NCBI GenBank assembly: GCA_030159075.1
Contig: BROG01000128.1
Coordinates: forward strand, 300,501-364,500
DNA from: Atrina japonica
Lineage: Eukaryota > Mollusca > Bivalvia > Pterioida > Pinnidae
Length of the DNA stretch: 64,000 nucleotides
Direction of reading: 5' to 3'
The notes under the pieces were generated by a model that saw only the letters and a list, made by a program, of their open reading frames with translations, was not told where the DNA came from and did not search any database. Both the position numbers and the translations under genes were made by a program. Position 1 is the stretch's first letter. Each line of letters opens with the position of its first letter. Below, in pieces: positions 36,196 to 47,390 of this stretch.

Positions 36196-36739
36196 TTTAT
36201 ATTTTAGTACTTTCTAGATGTGGTAAACATAATTACATGGACTTCAAATACAATAACTAACTAAACAGCCAATAATTCCACAATTTTTTCCTGCTACTTG
36301 TGTTTCATATAGGAGCTCAATAAGCGTATTAGACGGTGCACATCTCACCTTTGTGTATCAATTTAGGATGCAATGTTAAAAAATGTAATATTTATGTAAA
36401 TAGAAATACGTTTTATAATCCATTTTATCTGTAAAATCTGATGAACACCTTTGGTCGTAAATGAAAACAATCGAGGATTGTGGAATCTCTCGTATATCAA
36501 ATTTATTTAACTTCCTCGTTCTACATATGTTCATTTCACCCGGGCATGTTAAACACATGTTTTTAAAACTAAAGTGTGCACGAGTTTGATATGGTAAATA
36601 ACACAGACATTCGTATTTATAATACTGATGATTAACTTTATTACAAGATTCTATTGAATTTGGGTAAATTAAACATTTTGATGATAATAGAAAAATTTTG
36701 TTGGCTTAACATTTAGCGAATGTGATGAGGAATGCGTAA

Positions 36740-37116
36740 TTGTTCTTGACGATTTCGGGTTTGCCATCGTTAATTTTCCACATTTAAACAGTAATATCCC
36801 TTAATCACTCACATATGGAGTTTATACTTCAACAAATGATCAGATATGCCATGAACATTTCATTTGCAGAGGTAAACTAGGCACAGACGAATTATTCACA
36901 CAGGGATATCAAAAACCGCGTTTGATATCAACGTTCCGCAAATTTTACGGTCGGCATATTCTTCTTTGCGACTACTCTGTTTCATGGCATCTGATCCCAC
37001 CTCTTGGTTTCCAGAGGTTCGTGTTTGTCCGTGTTTTTTACCGGATTTGTATCTATGCCCTGGGCATATTCTTGATTTATACTTTGGTATCTGAGATTTT
37101 TTATAATTCACTAATG
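36740..37116 (+). pseudogene. PLE RT C-terminus relic plus shortened tail
   Basis: GACGATTTCGGGTTTGCC starts a decayed copy of DDFGFPIVNFPHL; INNTQ-like changes, a TAA and small deletions follow. GGATATCAAAAACCGCGTTT, then CAACGTTCCGCAAATTTTAC (STFRKFYGR) is preserved. After GACTACTCTGTTTCA the copy jumps straight to TGGCATCTGATCCCACCTC, dropping about 150 bp of tail. It ends GGTATCTGAGATTTTTTATA. Confidence 0.8.
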
Positions 37117-37395
37117 AAATGTTGAGTTACCTGTTCGATGGCGGTTGTTGAGACGTCTGTACCAATTATGACGAGGATTTGTTCCTCACGTGTTTCATTT
37201 TAACTTAACTGTGGACTCACGAAAGGGGTTGCTTACTCCTCCATGGTACATGATTACATGGTACAAATCTGGTAAAAATAGACAAACACGGTCCTCTTGA
37301 AATCAAGAGGACCGTGTTTGTCCATTTTTACCAGATTTGTACCTATATCCTTGACATCCTAGATATTTTGAGACTTTTTAGATATTTGGTTACAT
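37117..37395 (+). mobile_element. PLE 3' tail, second copy in tandem, with palindrome
   Basis: Restarts at CTAATGAAATGTTGAGTTAC, the end of the RT frame, and runs GTTGTTGAGACGTCTGTACC to CTTACTCCTCCATGGTACAT, followed by an 84-bp palindrome (37260-37343) and TATATCCTTGACATCCTAGA. It is the second of two PLE 3' ends lying head to tail. Confidence 0.85.
37260..37343. repeat. 84-bp near-perfect palindrome inside a PLE tail
   Basis: Two 41-bp arms around a 2-bp centre. The right arm is the normal tail (AAGAGGACCGTGTTTGTCCA ... ACCAGATTTGTACC); the left arm is its inverse (GGTACAAATCTGGTAAAAAT AGACAAAC...), with one mismatch (A for G at the GGACAAAC position). Confidence 0.95.
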
Positions 37396-37862
37396 GACGA
37401 CCATGATAAAGTTTAGCGTATGATGCGAATAATAAACTCCAACATCAAGTTTTAACTGCAAGACAAGATTTGTGATAATTTTGGTTTTAAGTCTTAGGTA
37501 TTAGCGTTTGTCTAAACGACATCATCAATTTGTGATATTTTTTTCAAAGAATTAGAACTGGTGACCCTGGACAAAATTGCTTATAACTTTGCGACTACCA
37601 AAAGGCGGCTCGTAATTTTATGTTTTTGTTGAAAGCATGAAACAATTCATCTTTTGTAGTAAATATCAGTATTCGTTAACTATCTTCGAAATTATGCGAT
37701 TACGATTGATAAAAAAATATTTGACTATCGTCTATATAAAAAGAGACTCAGTGCCACAAGTATCATCATGGCGTAAATGGGTATAAAGAAAGATGATTGT
37801 GTACATACGTTGTCGTATATAACATAACAATACAAAACTGATAATCAGTGCAGTGTCATAAC

Positions 37863-37864
37863 AA

Positions 37865-37949
<85 letters not shown>
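37863..37949. repeat. (TA)n microsatellite
   Basis: About 40 TA units after a short ATATATG lead-in. Confidence 0.97.
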
Positions 37950-37951
<2 letters not shown>

Positions 37952-38095
37952 TTTATGGTCATTTCTCATTTCTAATTTTGAGGTGGTGGCTAGTTTTTAA
38001 AAGTGGCTGAGACAGTACATGAGTAAAATACTACCAACCTTCAGCAAGAAAACTGGCAAGCGTCTTGACAATAGGCTCGGCTCGAATCTGCACAG

Positions 38096-38172
38096 GATAA
38101 AACAAGGCTATTGAAGCATAATACAAGGCTATAGAAGCATAAACAGGGCTATGGAAACATAATACAAGGAAT
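38096..38172 (+). repeat. Short tandem repeat, about 23-24 bp, 3 copies
   Basis: ACAAGGCTATTGAAGCATAA recurs as ACAAGGCTATAGAAGCATAA and ACAGGGCTATGGAAACATAA. Confidence 0.8.
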
Positions 38173-38369
38173 CACAAAATGAAAGATAAAATATTCAGAA
38201 ATTACACAAGGGTAATTGCTAACATCAACATGACTTATTTAGATTAACAAACAACGGGTATGTTTCCAGCATAACGACAAGAAAAACACACACACACAAA
38301 TATTAGCATAAGATGTTTTAGTTCGTGAAGATGTAAAATATAAAAAGGGTCAATCCAATACAAGAAGAA

Positions 38370-38870
38370 GATACCAAAGTACTAACAGTTAAGAGGTTCA
38401 GTTTACACCGACATTGTTGCCACAGTTAAATTCGAACAAAAGTGTGGAATGATTTGTTATAGACGATTTAACGACTACAAAGAAATTCATTATACTGACC
38501 ACACAATTAGCAATATGTTGACTTCTTGTGACATCAACTTATCATTAATTAGTTTGCCTCGGTATATAGAAGTATCGTATCTTGACATGCCCTGGTATAA
38601 TGGATTATCTTAGATACATAAACACCATACGCCGGCGCTTAAGGGATATTATTACTTAAGTGTAGAAAATTAATGATATGGAAGCCCATATCGTCTTTTA
38701 ATGGTTTAGATTGTTGTTAATTTCCCATCCATGTGAGTTATTAATAAGTCACATTTCCAAATAGGTAGTAGGAGTATGTGAATGATTTTGTTGTGTCCTT
38801 AATTCCTTATTAGCTGGGATATCTCATTCATATAAGTATGAAATAAATGGAGTCTTATTCATGTGAATAA
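38370..38870 (-). pseudogene. Decayed PLE RT relic, minus strand
   Basis: In minus orientation, traces of the RT C-terminal region are ordered as in the 61-kb copy. On + these are GATACCAAAGTACTAACAG (tail end), GGTATATAGAAGTATCGTAT, GACATGCCCTGGTATAATGG, AAGGGATATTATTACTTAAG, GGAAGCCCATATCGTC, GTTGTTAATTTCCCATCC and TTAATTCCTTATTAGCTGGG. No open frame remains. Confidence 0.7.
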
Positions 38871-38944
38871 ATGAACCAAAAAACTCATGAAGCTTTTCAC
38901 TTGGAAAAGATAAAAGCTAACAGATCTCTTCGATATGGTATCAA

Positions 38945-39440
38945 TTGTCATGTAGTGAGCATCCCCTGCTGATTTATCACACCTGCTATGAGTCTCTACT
39001 GAAGATCAAATTTGGATAACACCTGATAACAATCAAATTTGTCCGATATGTATGCCACGCAAAAACCCATTGAGAAAACCCCTGTTCTCAGTTAAATCTA
39101 GGTATTCTAAGTTGAACGTAGGTTTTATCCAGTATATTCAATAAATGGGTTACAGAAAGCATTTTTCCGATTAAAAAATAAATTGGTTATTCGGATTAAC
39201 TAGATAAAATAAGGTTTAACCTATAAAAAGTATTAATCTTCGTAATGTACTGGATACAATATACAAATCTTGTGAACATTGGGCATGAAGGTGTGAGCAT
39301 ACCTTCTTGACCGGTCACACACGCCGTGAGTCCACAGACTGTTCAATTAAAATAAATGCGGGACAAATCCTCGTCACAATGAGTACAAACGACTCAGCCA
39401 CCGCTATTGAACAGGTAACTCAACATTTCATTCAGTGAAA
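38945..39440 (-). mobile_element. PLE 3' tail relics and 20-bp repeat units, minus strand
   Basis: 38945-39010 keeps GAGCATCCCCTGCTGATTTA and CACACCTGCTATGAGTC. 39240-39440 keeps CTTGACCGGTCACACACGCC, GTGAGTCCACAG, AATCCTCGTCACAATGAGTA and GAACAGGTAACTCAACATTT, all complements of the PLE tail. Between them (39085-39230) are GTTAAATCTAGGTATTCT and AGATAAAATAAGGTTTAACC, units like the 20-bp minisatellite at 23.9 kb. Confidence 0.7.
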
Positions 39441-39449
39441 CTGTTACAG

Positions 39450-40420
39450 TGGTCAAGTAAAACTCATATGTAGCAAATAAATACTTTTAAGCAGTTTTAA
39501 ATTGGCTATTTTTCGTCCACTGTTAAACTAAACACAAATATGTCTTCCGTCGTTATTTTCCTAAGTCTCTAATAAAATACAGTCGATATATTATTTACAC
39601 GTCTCAACAGCCAGTCGTAATCGGCAAGTGACAATCAATTAGCGATCTGTCGAAAGGGCAAGATCTACATTCCACCTAAATCATTAAATAGACGAAAAGT
39701 GTCAGATTTAAATGCCCCTAAAACAGACATTGCGATACATCAACATTACAATGAGACATCGATCTAAAATGGATTCTAAGAATCATAACGTTTATGCCAT
39801 GTTTCTCTTTTCATTCCAATCCAAGTTCCTAACGCACTATTAATGCGTTATTAAAAAATACTGAGTAAATGACGATTTCAACGTAAATGTAAGAACGCTC
39901 ATAGGACAAAATACAAAAATAACGAATATCGGACATGCATAGAACTCTAGAAAATACATGAATGAGCCCAGGATCCCAAGTCAGCAAATTTTCTCAGTAC
40001 TCAACTAACGTTTCATGATTTTAGGGTAATAACTTGCAAAATGAATTCTGTAATTGGACATGTTTGTAAATTGACAACATTTGTAAATAATGATAGAAAA
40101 TATCCCTTATATGAAGAAAACTACAGAAATGTAAAAGTGTATGAGTACGTAATCCACGTTTTTATTCATTTTTCAGGAAATGTATCACGTAATGTGAATG
40201 ATAAAAAAAATAAAAAGGTTTCCTAATCACTCAAATCCAGAAGTTTTAAAAACCATTATATAAAAAATATTTTTAAAAAAGGTGGGCTTGAGTACTGAGT
40301 ATATCTGGTGACATCGGGCCCTGATACCGTGAGATGGAATAATCACTTACGCCCAATTACATCTGCTGAAAATCCGTAGTCAGATCCAAAACAATGAAAA
40401 GTTTAAGATAATAATATAAA
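39450..40420. other. Intergenic, nothing supported
   Basis: No gene or recognised repeat. Confidence 0.4.
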
Positions 40421-40424
40421 AAAT

Positions 40425-40557
40425 TCCAGATACCAAAGTATAAATCAATAGAATGTCCAGTACATAGATACAAATTCGGTAAAAATGGACAAACACGGAC
40501 CTCTGAAAACCAAGAGGTGGGATCAGGTGCCATGGAGGAGTAAGCATCCCCTGAATG
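40425..40557 (-). mobile_element. PLE 3' tail, terminal 130 bp, minus strand
   Basis: ATTCCAGATACCAAAGTATA through CCGGT-less ATTCGGTAAAAATGGACAAA, CACGGACCTCTGAAAACCAA, GAGGTGGGATCAGGTGCCAT and GGAGGAGTAAGCATCCCC. It is close to the best-kept copies but extremely 5'-truncated. Confidence 0.9.
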
Positions 40558-40814
40558 ATATAAAACTTTAACAACTACTATGTGTTCTTTTTAAGTTAGT
40601 GCACTGACGTTATTGCAAATATAGTCATCAAATGACATCTTCATTTTGAAATGTAAATTATCATTATTTTCGCAGTTTATCAGGCAATTTGTCAGTTTCA
40701 TGCTATCACTGATAGGTCAATACTGGTGTAAGTAAATCTAGTTTGCACATTTTTGTAAGTGGACATATGGGCTACTATTAGATATTTGGTTTGTTTTGTT
40801 TTATTTTTTGCGTT

Positions 40815-41113
40815 TTTTCAGTTACATGAAGATGGCACCAGTCTTATCTCGAGTATCTAAATTGTTGACATGCGCATTGGACTGACACCAATTCCTTGAG
40901 GTTTTTTTTAATGTGTCATGCCGTGATATGGGACCTCGGTTGTTGTAAGTATCGTCCAAAAGACTATCGACTTTCACTTCTTTTGCCGAGAGTTTAGAGA
41001 AAGAACAGTAGCTACCATTTTTAAATAATTTGGAATAACCTGGTATTGGGATTCGAAATGGGGCCCTCCGCTTGCAAGTCGAATGTTCTACCACTAATCA
41101 ATGCAAGATTGTG
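40815..41113 (-). mobile_element. tRNA-derived SINE of a different type, minus strand
   Basis: On the minus strand the head reads ATTGATTAGTGGTAGAACAT, TCGACTTGCAAGCGGAGG and TTTCGAATCCC, a tRNA-like A-box and B-box at correct spacing. The body contains GGTAGCTACTGTTCTTTC and CCGAGGTCCCATATCACGGC, and the 3' end is A-rich (AAAATAAAACAAAACAAA on minus). The 90-codon minus frame here is a shadow. Confidence 0.7.
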
Positions 41114-41119
41114 TGGGGG

Positions 41120-42150
41120 TTTTCTTATTAAAATACATTTAATGCTGGTCATCTTTTTAATTTCTATGACTTAATTTTATTGTGAGTGAATGTACAGGAA
41201 CAAAGAAAACAGAAGTCATGTACGCGAATCCAGTCAATGACCAAGACTAACAGTTGCCGGCTTCAAAGCGAATCCCCAAGTTTAGATTTCAATCATCTTT
41301 GTAATCCGTTTTTCTCTTCTTTAGCATGATATGTATCCGTCATTCATCAAAGTAAATTTGTTGATGTATTGGAACTGCATCAAGGTATTGTTTTCAGTAT
41401 TTCGATAAACAAGAGAATTAATCAAGGATAAAAGTAAAAGAAAGTACTTGTGATCAATGGCTGATAAGTTATACCTTATATTTTTCTGTTTTCTGTCTAA
41501 AACATATTACATTGTATTCCGTTAAGAAGGGTAACGTATAACATATTTGAGAAGAGCTTCACACAGTAACTTTCACGTGCTCAATGTAAGTAAATCTTTG
41601 TCAGTTGTAGCACGGACCTGCCCATAGTTAATCCTTCACAGTGCGTATGTCAACATTTTATATTTGCTTATTTGTTATTACTATTTCTAAGAAATGAATG
41701 TTATCACTTTGACTCACAACATGTCGTTTGTTGTTTTACATTCCATCAAGTATTGTTCACTTATACTTTTACCTACCACAGGACCTTGGTTTTAAGTCTC
41801 ACCTGACAGAACCGGGACTTTCAATTCGTTTGCGAGTCGCTCTTCCACTCGACTACCGAAAGCGGCGACTTACACTAAAAATATAAATATCTAAGAAGTC
41901 AGTAAGGCGATATTTCCTGCATGGATTTTATTTAGTTCATTCTACAAAATATCAAATTGCCTTAGACTGTATAGCTTTTTTCACAAACAAATCAACAAAT
42001 TATATTTTAATAAATAGAAACGATTTATGATATAAAAGAAATATATATATTTTGTAAATTCTATTGAATAAGAACATCTAAAATGCCTAAGATGTCAAAT
42101 CTAAGATACATATGAGACCATTTCTCTTTTCTTTCTCTATTAATCTGGCC
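41120..42150. other. Intergenic; possible tRNA-like relic
   Basis: No gene. At 41790-41880 the minus strand has TAGTCGAGTGG and GAATTGAAAGTCC, which could be a decayed A-box/B-box pair, but no body or tail is visible. Confidence 0.35.
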
Positions 42151-42164
42151 TCTATCTATCTGTC

Positions 42165-42425
<261 letters not shown>

Positions 42426-42429
42426 TGTG

Positions 42430-42950
42430 TAATTTGTCCAAAATGGAAAGTACAGGTGTTAGTTTAAATATGTTCTCCTTTTTGTGCTCTAGAAACAACG
42501 AAATGATAAAACATAGCGCTACAGCTACAGTAAAATTAATTTCAATAGAGACTTTGTAAACGCTTTGGAGTATACTCAAATAAGAGTTTCAACTTAAAAA
42601 TGGGTTCCACAAAAATTCTTCTTTCGCCAATCTGACGAAAACAGCAAAGAGAATGTCATTCCCATTACATTCTTCCGAAAGCTGACTTTGCATAGATATT
42701 AAATAAAAACAGTATGATGAATTCTTAAAATCCCAAGTGTTTTGGTAATGTTGTTAAATGTCATAGCGATGCTTTACTGATCTAGGCGATGCTTTTTTAG
42801 ACTCCTAGTCAAGAAAATGATAGATATGGTGATGTTTAAGTGTCGCGACGGTATTTTAAATAGATCTCTGTTTTTTCTTGAAAAGAAAATTGGCTTGATA
42901 CATGTGAAGGATAGGAAAGAATGAAAATACCGATAGTTGTTATTCTAAAT
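42430..42950. other. Intergenic, nothing supported
   Basis: No gene recognised. Confidence 0.4.
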
Positions 42951-42952
42951 AT

Positions 42953-43165
42953 TATAAACATAATACCAAAGTTATAATACTCAAGACGATATCGTTTCTG
43001 TCAATTAGACTTCATCAGTTGAGCTCCAATTTGAAAAGTATGTCTTTTTCTAAAGATAAAGTGGTATCATACAAGGCCAAATACTTTCTCTAAAAGTATA
43101 GCCGAAATCCGTCTAAGAGTAACCACTGTAAAAAAAACATGACTATCTTAGCTTTATAAAATTTT
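42953..43165 (+). repeat. Dispersed repeat D2, longest copy; candidate PLE 5' region
   Basis: AAACATAATACCAAAGTTAT to AACATGACTATCTTAGCTTT. It carries extra sequence (TGGTATCATACAAGGCCAAA, TACTTTCTCTAAAAGTATAG) lost from the copies at 23.3 and 24.4 kb. It ends about 30 bp before the PLE coding sequence, which suggests it is the 5' leader of that element; the other copies would then be solo leaders. Confidence 0.6.
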
Positions 43166-43177
43166 CGAATTTAAATG

Positions 43178-44729
43178 GTGTTATCAGTGCCAAATATAGT
43201 TATGGATTCTGTCGAAGATTATGCCAGACGATGGGCCAAACATGAAGACGTAGAACCAGACACTTTGTCTGAATGGCTGAAAGTCATACGATGATTGATA
43301 AAATCTCGTATTCAAAAACTTAAAGGGACTATGAAAACACGTTATCCCTCTGCATTTAATGATCCAGAAGTAGTAACTGAACTGGATAGGTTACATGACC
43401 AATATGCACTGGTACCAGCAGACAAAGCCTAAAATAATATAGTTTTTATTTGTAAGGCACATTACTTTAATTGTTTATTAGAAGAACTTGGGTTTAATAC
43501 GAATTCTGGAAATCCTACATACACACGTAGCTCACTTTCAAAGGACGAGATCCTTCAAAATCACGTGTCCGTATTACGCTCATTTGATATACCTACAACG
43601 AATACCGATTTCGAGCTACCACATTTATACTGGATACCTAAACTTCATAAAACCCCATATAAGCAAAGATACATAGCAGGATCCAGCAAATGATCTTTAC
43701 TCCTTACCAAGATATTGACAGCCATTAAGGAGAAACTTCAACAATACTGTACAGTTGCTTATTCCAGAAGCGGTGTAAATCAGATGTGGATACAAAAAAA
43801 TTCTAAACAGCTTTTAGAAAATTTGAAGGCACACAATTTTTCTCCAATTCACTGTATCAAAACTTATGACTTCTCTACTCTTTACACTACTATTCCATAT
43901 AAAAAATTAAAAGAAAGACTTTTCAACATCATAGACAACTGCTTATTCACTAAAGGTGGTAACCGAAAATTTAAATATCTAGTGATTGGCTATCAGGATA
44001 CTTATTTTGTCCAACACCACTCTGATTCTACACATAAAAATACTGAAGTTGATATAAAAAACATGCTGGAATTTCTAATAGACAATATATTTGTAATTTT
44101 CGGAGACGTGGTCTTTCAACAAACTGTCGGCATTCCTATGGAAACCAATTGTGCCCCTTTATTGCCCGACCTGTTCCTTTATTCATACGAAGCAGACTTC
44201 ATTCAGAAACTGTTGAATCAAACGAAGAGAAAGCTAGAGGTGCCCGTTAATTTGACATTTAGATATATTGACGACGTTTTGTCAATTAATAATGACAATT
44301 TTCATACATATGTCAATGCGATATATCCCAGCGAACTAGAAATTAAAGATACAACAGAATCAAGCACACACGCTTCATACTTAGACATTTTACTTAATAT
44401 AAACACAGACGGGAAATTAGCAACTAAGCTATACGATAAACGCTACGATTTCGGATTTCCCATCATAAATTTTCCACATTTAAGTAGTAATACCCATCAG
44501 TCACCCGCATATTTCACAAATGATCCGATATGCCAGGGCGTGCACAACATATGAAGATTTCATATACAGAGGTAAACTACTCACTGAAAAATCATTGACA
44601 CAGGGATATCGAAAACCGCGTTTAATGTCAACGTTCCGCAAATTTTATGGTCGGTATAATAGTCCTGTTTGCGACTACTCTGTTTCACTAAGTGAAATGT
44701 TGAGTTGCCTTTTCGTTGGCGGTTGTTGA
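43178..44729 (+). pseudogene. Most complete PLE reverse transcriptase, inactivated
   Basis: A retrotransposon RT of the Penelope-like order. Translation in one frame from about 43199 gives MDSVEDYARRWAKHEDVEPD (N-terminal region), then TGA at 43292; LDRLHDQYALVPADKA then TAA at 43430 (NNIVFICKAHY follows); LPHLYWIPKLHKTPYKQRYI plus AGSSK (fingers), then TGA at 43691. The frame is then open: AYSRSGVNQMWIQKNS, KTYDFSTLYTTIPY (RT motif with the first catalytic aspartate), QQTVGIPMETNCAPLL (usual MGTN; G is E), and FRYIDDVLSINN (catalytic YIDD). A deletion of 11 bp at about 44513 between ATAT repeats shifts the frame; the C-terminus continues in another frame (44520-44729), ending FRKFYGRYNSPVCDYSVSLS. 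No GIY-YIG endonuclease is seen after the RT; in Naiad/Chlamys-type PLEs it lies before the RT, and in Athena-like types it is missing. Which applies cannot be told because the copy begins at its N-terminal region. Non-functional. Confidence 0.88.
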
Positions 44730-44955
44730 GACGTCTGTACCAATTGTGACGAGGATGCACTCCTCACTTGTTTCATTGGACTTGACTGTGGACTCACGGC
44801 GGGTGTGACCGGTCGACAGGGGATGCTTACTCCTCCATGGCACCTGATCCCACCTCTTGGTTTCCAGAGGTCCGTGTTTGTCCATTTTTACCGGATTTGT
44901 ATCTATGTCCTGGACATTCTATTGATTTATACTTTGATATCTAAATTTTTTATAT
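44730..44955 (+). mobile_element. PLE 3' untranslated tail, best-kept copy
   Basis: Directly follows the stop codon. Blocks in order: GTTGAGACGTCTGTACCAAT, TGTGACGAGGATGCACTCC, GGACTTGACTGTGGACTCAC, GGCGGGTGTGACCGGTCGAC, AGGGGATGCTTACTCCTCCA, TGGCACCTGATCCCACCTC, the imperfect hairpin CCTCTTGGTTTCCAGAGG, TCCGTGTTTGTCCATTTTTA, CCGGATTTGTATC and TATACTTTGATATCT. At least 15 other places in the window carry parts of it, in both orientations. I recognise a very similar block from oyster-type genomes. Confidence 0.9.
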
Positions 44956-44959
44956 TATA

Positions 44960-45180
44960 AGATGAACAGCTGGTACCGAAATACTAGGTACTAGGTTTAT
45001 GTATACCCTCGGGGACTCAAACGGTCCACCAGCAGTGGCAACGACCTAGTGATTATAAATGATACACACAATTAAATGAATCACCATGATGTTTCACATA
45101 CGCCTAGCAACAGGATAGTTCCCACCAGTCAATAAAATGTTTATATTACTAGAAAAGCAGAAAAAGAACTTGAGTAGATC
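44960..45180. other. Short intergenic stretch
   Basis: Nothing recognised. Confidence 0.4.
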
Positions 45181-45182
45181 AA

Positions 45183-45459
45183 GATCCGACCTGGCTCAGT
45201 CGGTAGTCGGACTCTTGATCGTGAGGTCGTGATTTCGAGTCCAGCCGGCGGCAGGTTGGTTTCCTGTCCTTTGGATGAAACAGTAAAAATCAAGGTCCCG
45301 TTTCGCATAAGGTGCCGGCACGTTAAAGAACCCTTACTGCTAAATGACCATAAGTGTCGAGCATAGGCCAAAATTTGAAGCCCTTCACTTTGGTGACGTC
45401 TCCATATAAGTGAAAGATTATTGAGTGTGACGTTAAACAACAATAAACAAACAAACAAC
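45183..45459 (+). mobile_element. tRNA-derived SINE, full length
   Basis: Head GATCCGACCTGGCTCAGTCG with an A-box (TGGCTCAGTCGG) and B-box (ATTTCGAGTCC); body with GGTGCCGGCACGTTAAAGAA, CCCTTACTGCT, AAGTGTCGAGCATAGGCC and GGTGACGTCTCCATATAAGT; 3' end GAGTGTGACGTTAAACAACA followed by (CAAA)n. The body/tail type is common in bivalves. Other copies: 48886-49018 (3' part) and 30468-30555 (middle part, minus). The minus-strand 105-codon frame is a shadow. Confidence 0.88.
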
Positions 45460-45464
45460 TGCAG

Positions 45465-46145
45465 CTCGACTAAGGTACTTAACTTACGTAGCCCAAAGTG
45501 TTAACCATTTTGAAGCCTAACACAAATATACAGAATATTGGAAATAACGGAATTCCGGAAAATCTAAAGGGGGACCAGGGGAAATATGGTAAAATTGTGA
45601 CATCATAATTTCATGGTCTGCAATGTGATAGTTATATCCAGTGACATGCTATCATCTTTCTAGGTAATTGTGGACGGGAAATAGTTTTGCAACTATTAAC
45701 ACACAACATACATATTTACGATCATTTTTATTGTAAATGTATCTTTGACAGATAGAACTTAGTCGAAATTAACATAATTGAAAAAGCCATACACATATAT
45801 TTGGATATATCATATCAAACTATACAAAGCGTTTGAAATTAAAAAAATCAACATTACAATCTGAGGTATCGTTTACTCAATATACGATTGTAATACTTTA
45901 GCAGCCTAAACAGTTCTAATAACAACTACTTGTGTATCATGTGGACATTGTATTAGCAGACGTTTTTGTTTTGACATATAGCCTGTGCCTCATTCTTTAT
46001 ACTTAATAACTACAATTTAAATCACATATAATCGATCTCGACCTTGAATGTACTTCAGATACTGATGCAGGTGGTTTCTACGATAAAATGTCAAGTAATT
46101 CGTAGGAAAAGAATACAATTACATTCTGACGTAGCTTAAGTAGGA
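45465..46145. other. Intergenic, nothing supported
   Basis: No gene recognised. Confidence 0.4.
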
Positions 46146-46149
46146 AAAA

Positions 46150-47390
46150 ACCTTAAATGAACAAATTTCAAAGGACGACATCCTTTAAAATCATGTGTCC
46201 ATACTATGCTCCTTTAATAACTTTATAAAACCTCATATCAGCAGAGGTACATAGCAGGATCCAGCAGATGTTCCACTGAACCTTTATCTTTACTCCTTAC
46301 CAAGATATTGACAGCCGTTAAGGAGAAATTTCAGCAAAAATGTACAGTTGCTTATTCCAGAAGCGGTGTAAATCAGATGTGGATACTTAAAAATTCCAAA
46401 CAACTTTAAGAAAATTTGAAGGCACACAATTTTTTGATCAAATTCACATCATCAAAACATACGACTTCTCTACTCTTTACACAACTATTCCACATAAATA
46501 TTAAAAGAAAGTTTTTAGCATCATAGAGCACTATTTTCTTTTTCACTAAATGTGGTACCCGAAAATTTAAATATCTAGTGATTGGCTATCAGGATACTTA
46601 TTTTGTCCAACACCACTCTGATTCTACACATAAATACATTGAAGGTGATATAAAAACATGCTGGAATTTCTATTAGACGATATATTTGTAATGTTCGGAG
46701 ATGTGATCTTTCAACAAACTGTCGGCATTCCTATGGGAACCAATTGTGCCCCTTTATTGCCCGACCTGTTCTTTTATTCATACGAAGCAGACTTCATTCA
46801 GAAACTGTTGAATCAAACGAAGAGAAAGCTAGAGGTGCCCTTTAATTTTACATTCAGATATATTGACGACGTTTTGTCAATTAATAATGCCAATTTTCAT
46901 ACATATATCAATGCCATATATCCCAGCGAACTAGAAATCAAATATACAACAGAATCAAGCACACACGTTTCATACTTAGACATTTTACTTACTATAGACA
47001 CAGTCGGAAAATTGACAACTAAGCTATACGACAAACGCGACGATTTCGGCTTTCCCATGATAAATGTTTCACATTTACGTAGTAATATCAATCAGTCACC
47101 CGCATATGGAGTTTATATTTCACAAATGATCCGATATTCCAGGGTGTGTTCAGCATATGAAAATGTTATGTACAGATGTAAACTATTCACTGAAAAATTA
47201 TTGACACAGGAATATCGAAAATGTCAACGTTCCGCAAATCCTAAAGTCGGTATAATAGTCCTGTTTGCGATTACTCTGTTTCACTGGGTGAAATGTTGAG
47301 TTGCCTTTTCGTTGACTGTTGTTGAGACGTCTGTACCAATTGTGACGAGGATTCGTTCCTCGTGTATTTTATTTGGACTTGATTACGATT
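46150..47390 (+). pseudogene. Second long PLE RT copy, inactivated
   Basis: Starts at TTTCAAAGGACGACATCC, inside the N-terminal region, with a large deletion joining CTCCTTTAATA to CTTTATAAAACCTCATATCA. It keeps TCCAGCAGATGTTCCACTGA plus ACC (SSRCSTEP), 15 bp of which is lost at 43691 in the other copy. Several indels up to 46650; then a clean frame 46658-47299: FQQTVGIPMGTNCAPLLPDL (intact RT motif), FRYIDDVLSINN (intact catalytic box), HVSYLDILLTIDTVGKLTTK, SNINQSPAYGVYISQMIRYS. A deletion of about 10 bp after TATCGAAAA (PRLM lost) shifts the end to ANPKVGIIVLFAITLF. The start of the 3' tail follows to about 47387 (CTGTACCAATTGTGACGAGG, then TTATTTGGACTTGAT). Confidence 0.87.

Noticed and set aside
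41790..41880. Possible tRNA-like pair of boxes on the minus strand
   Set aside because: Weak matches only and no foldable tRNA or SINE tail.
43488..43676. 62-codon forward frame
   Set aside because: Shadow of the PLE coding frame in another reading frame.
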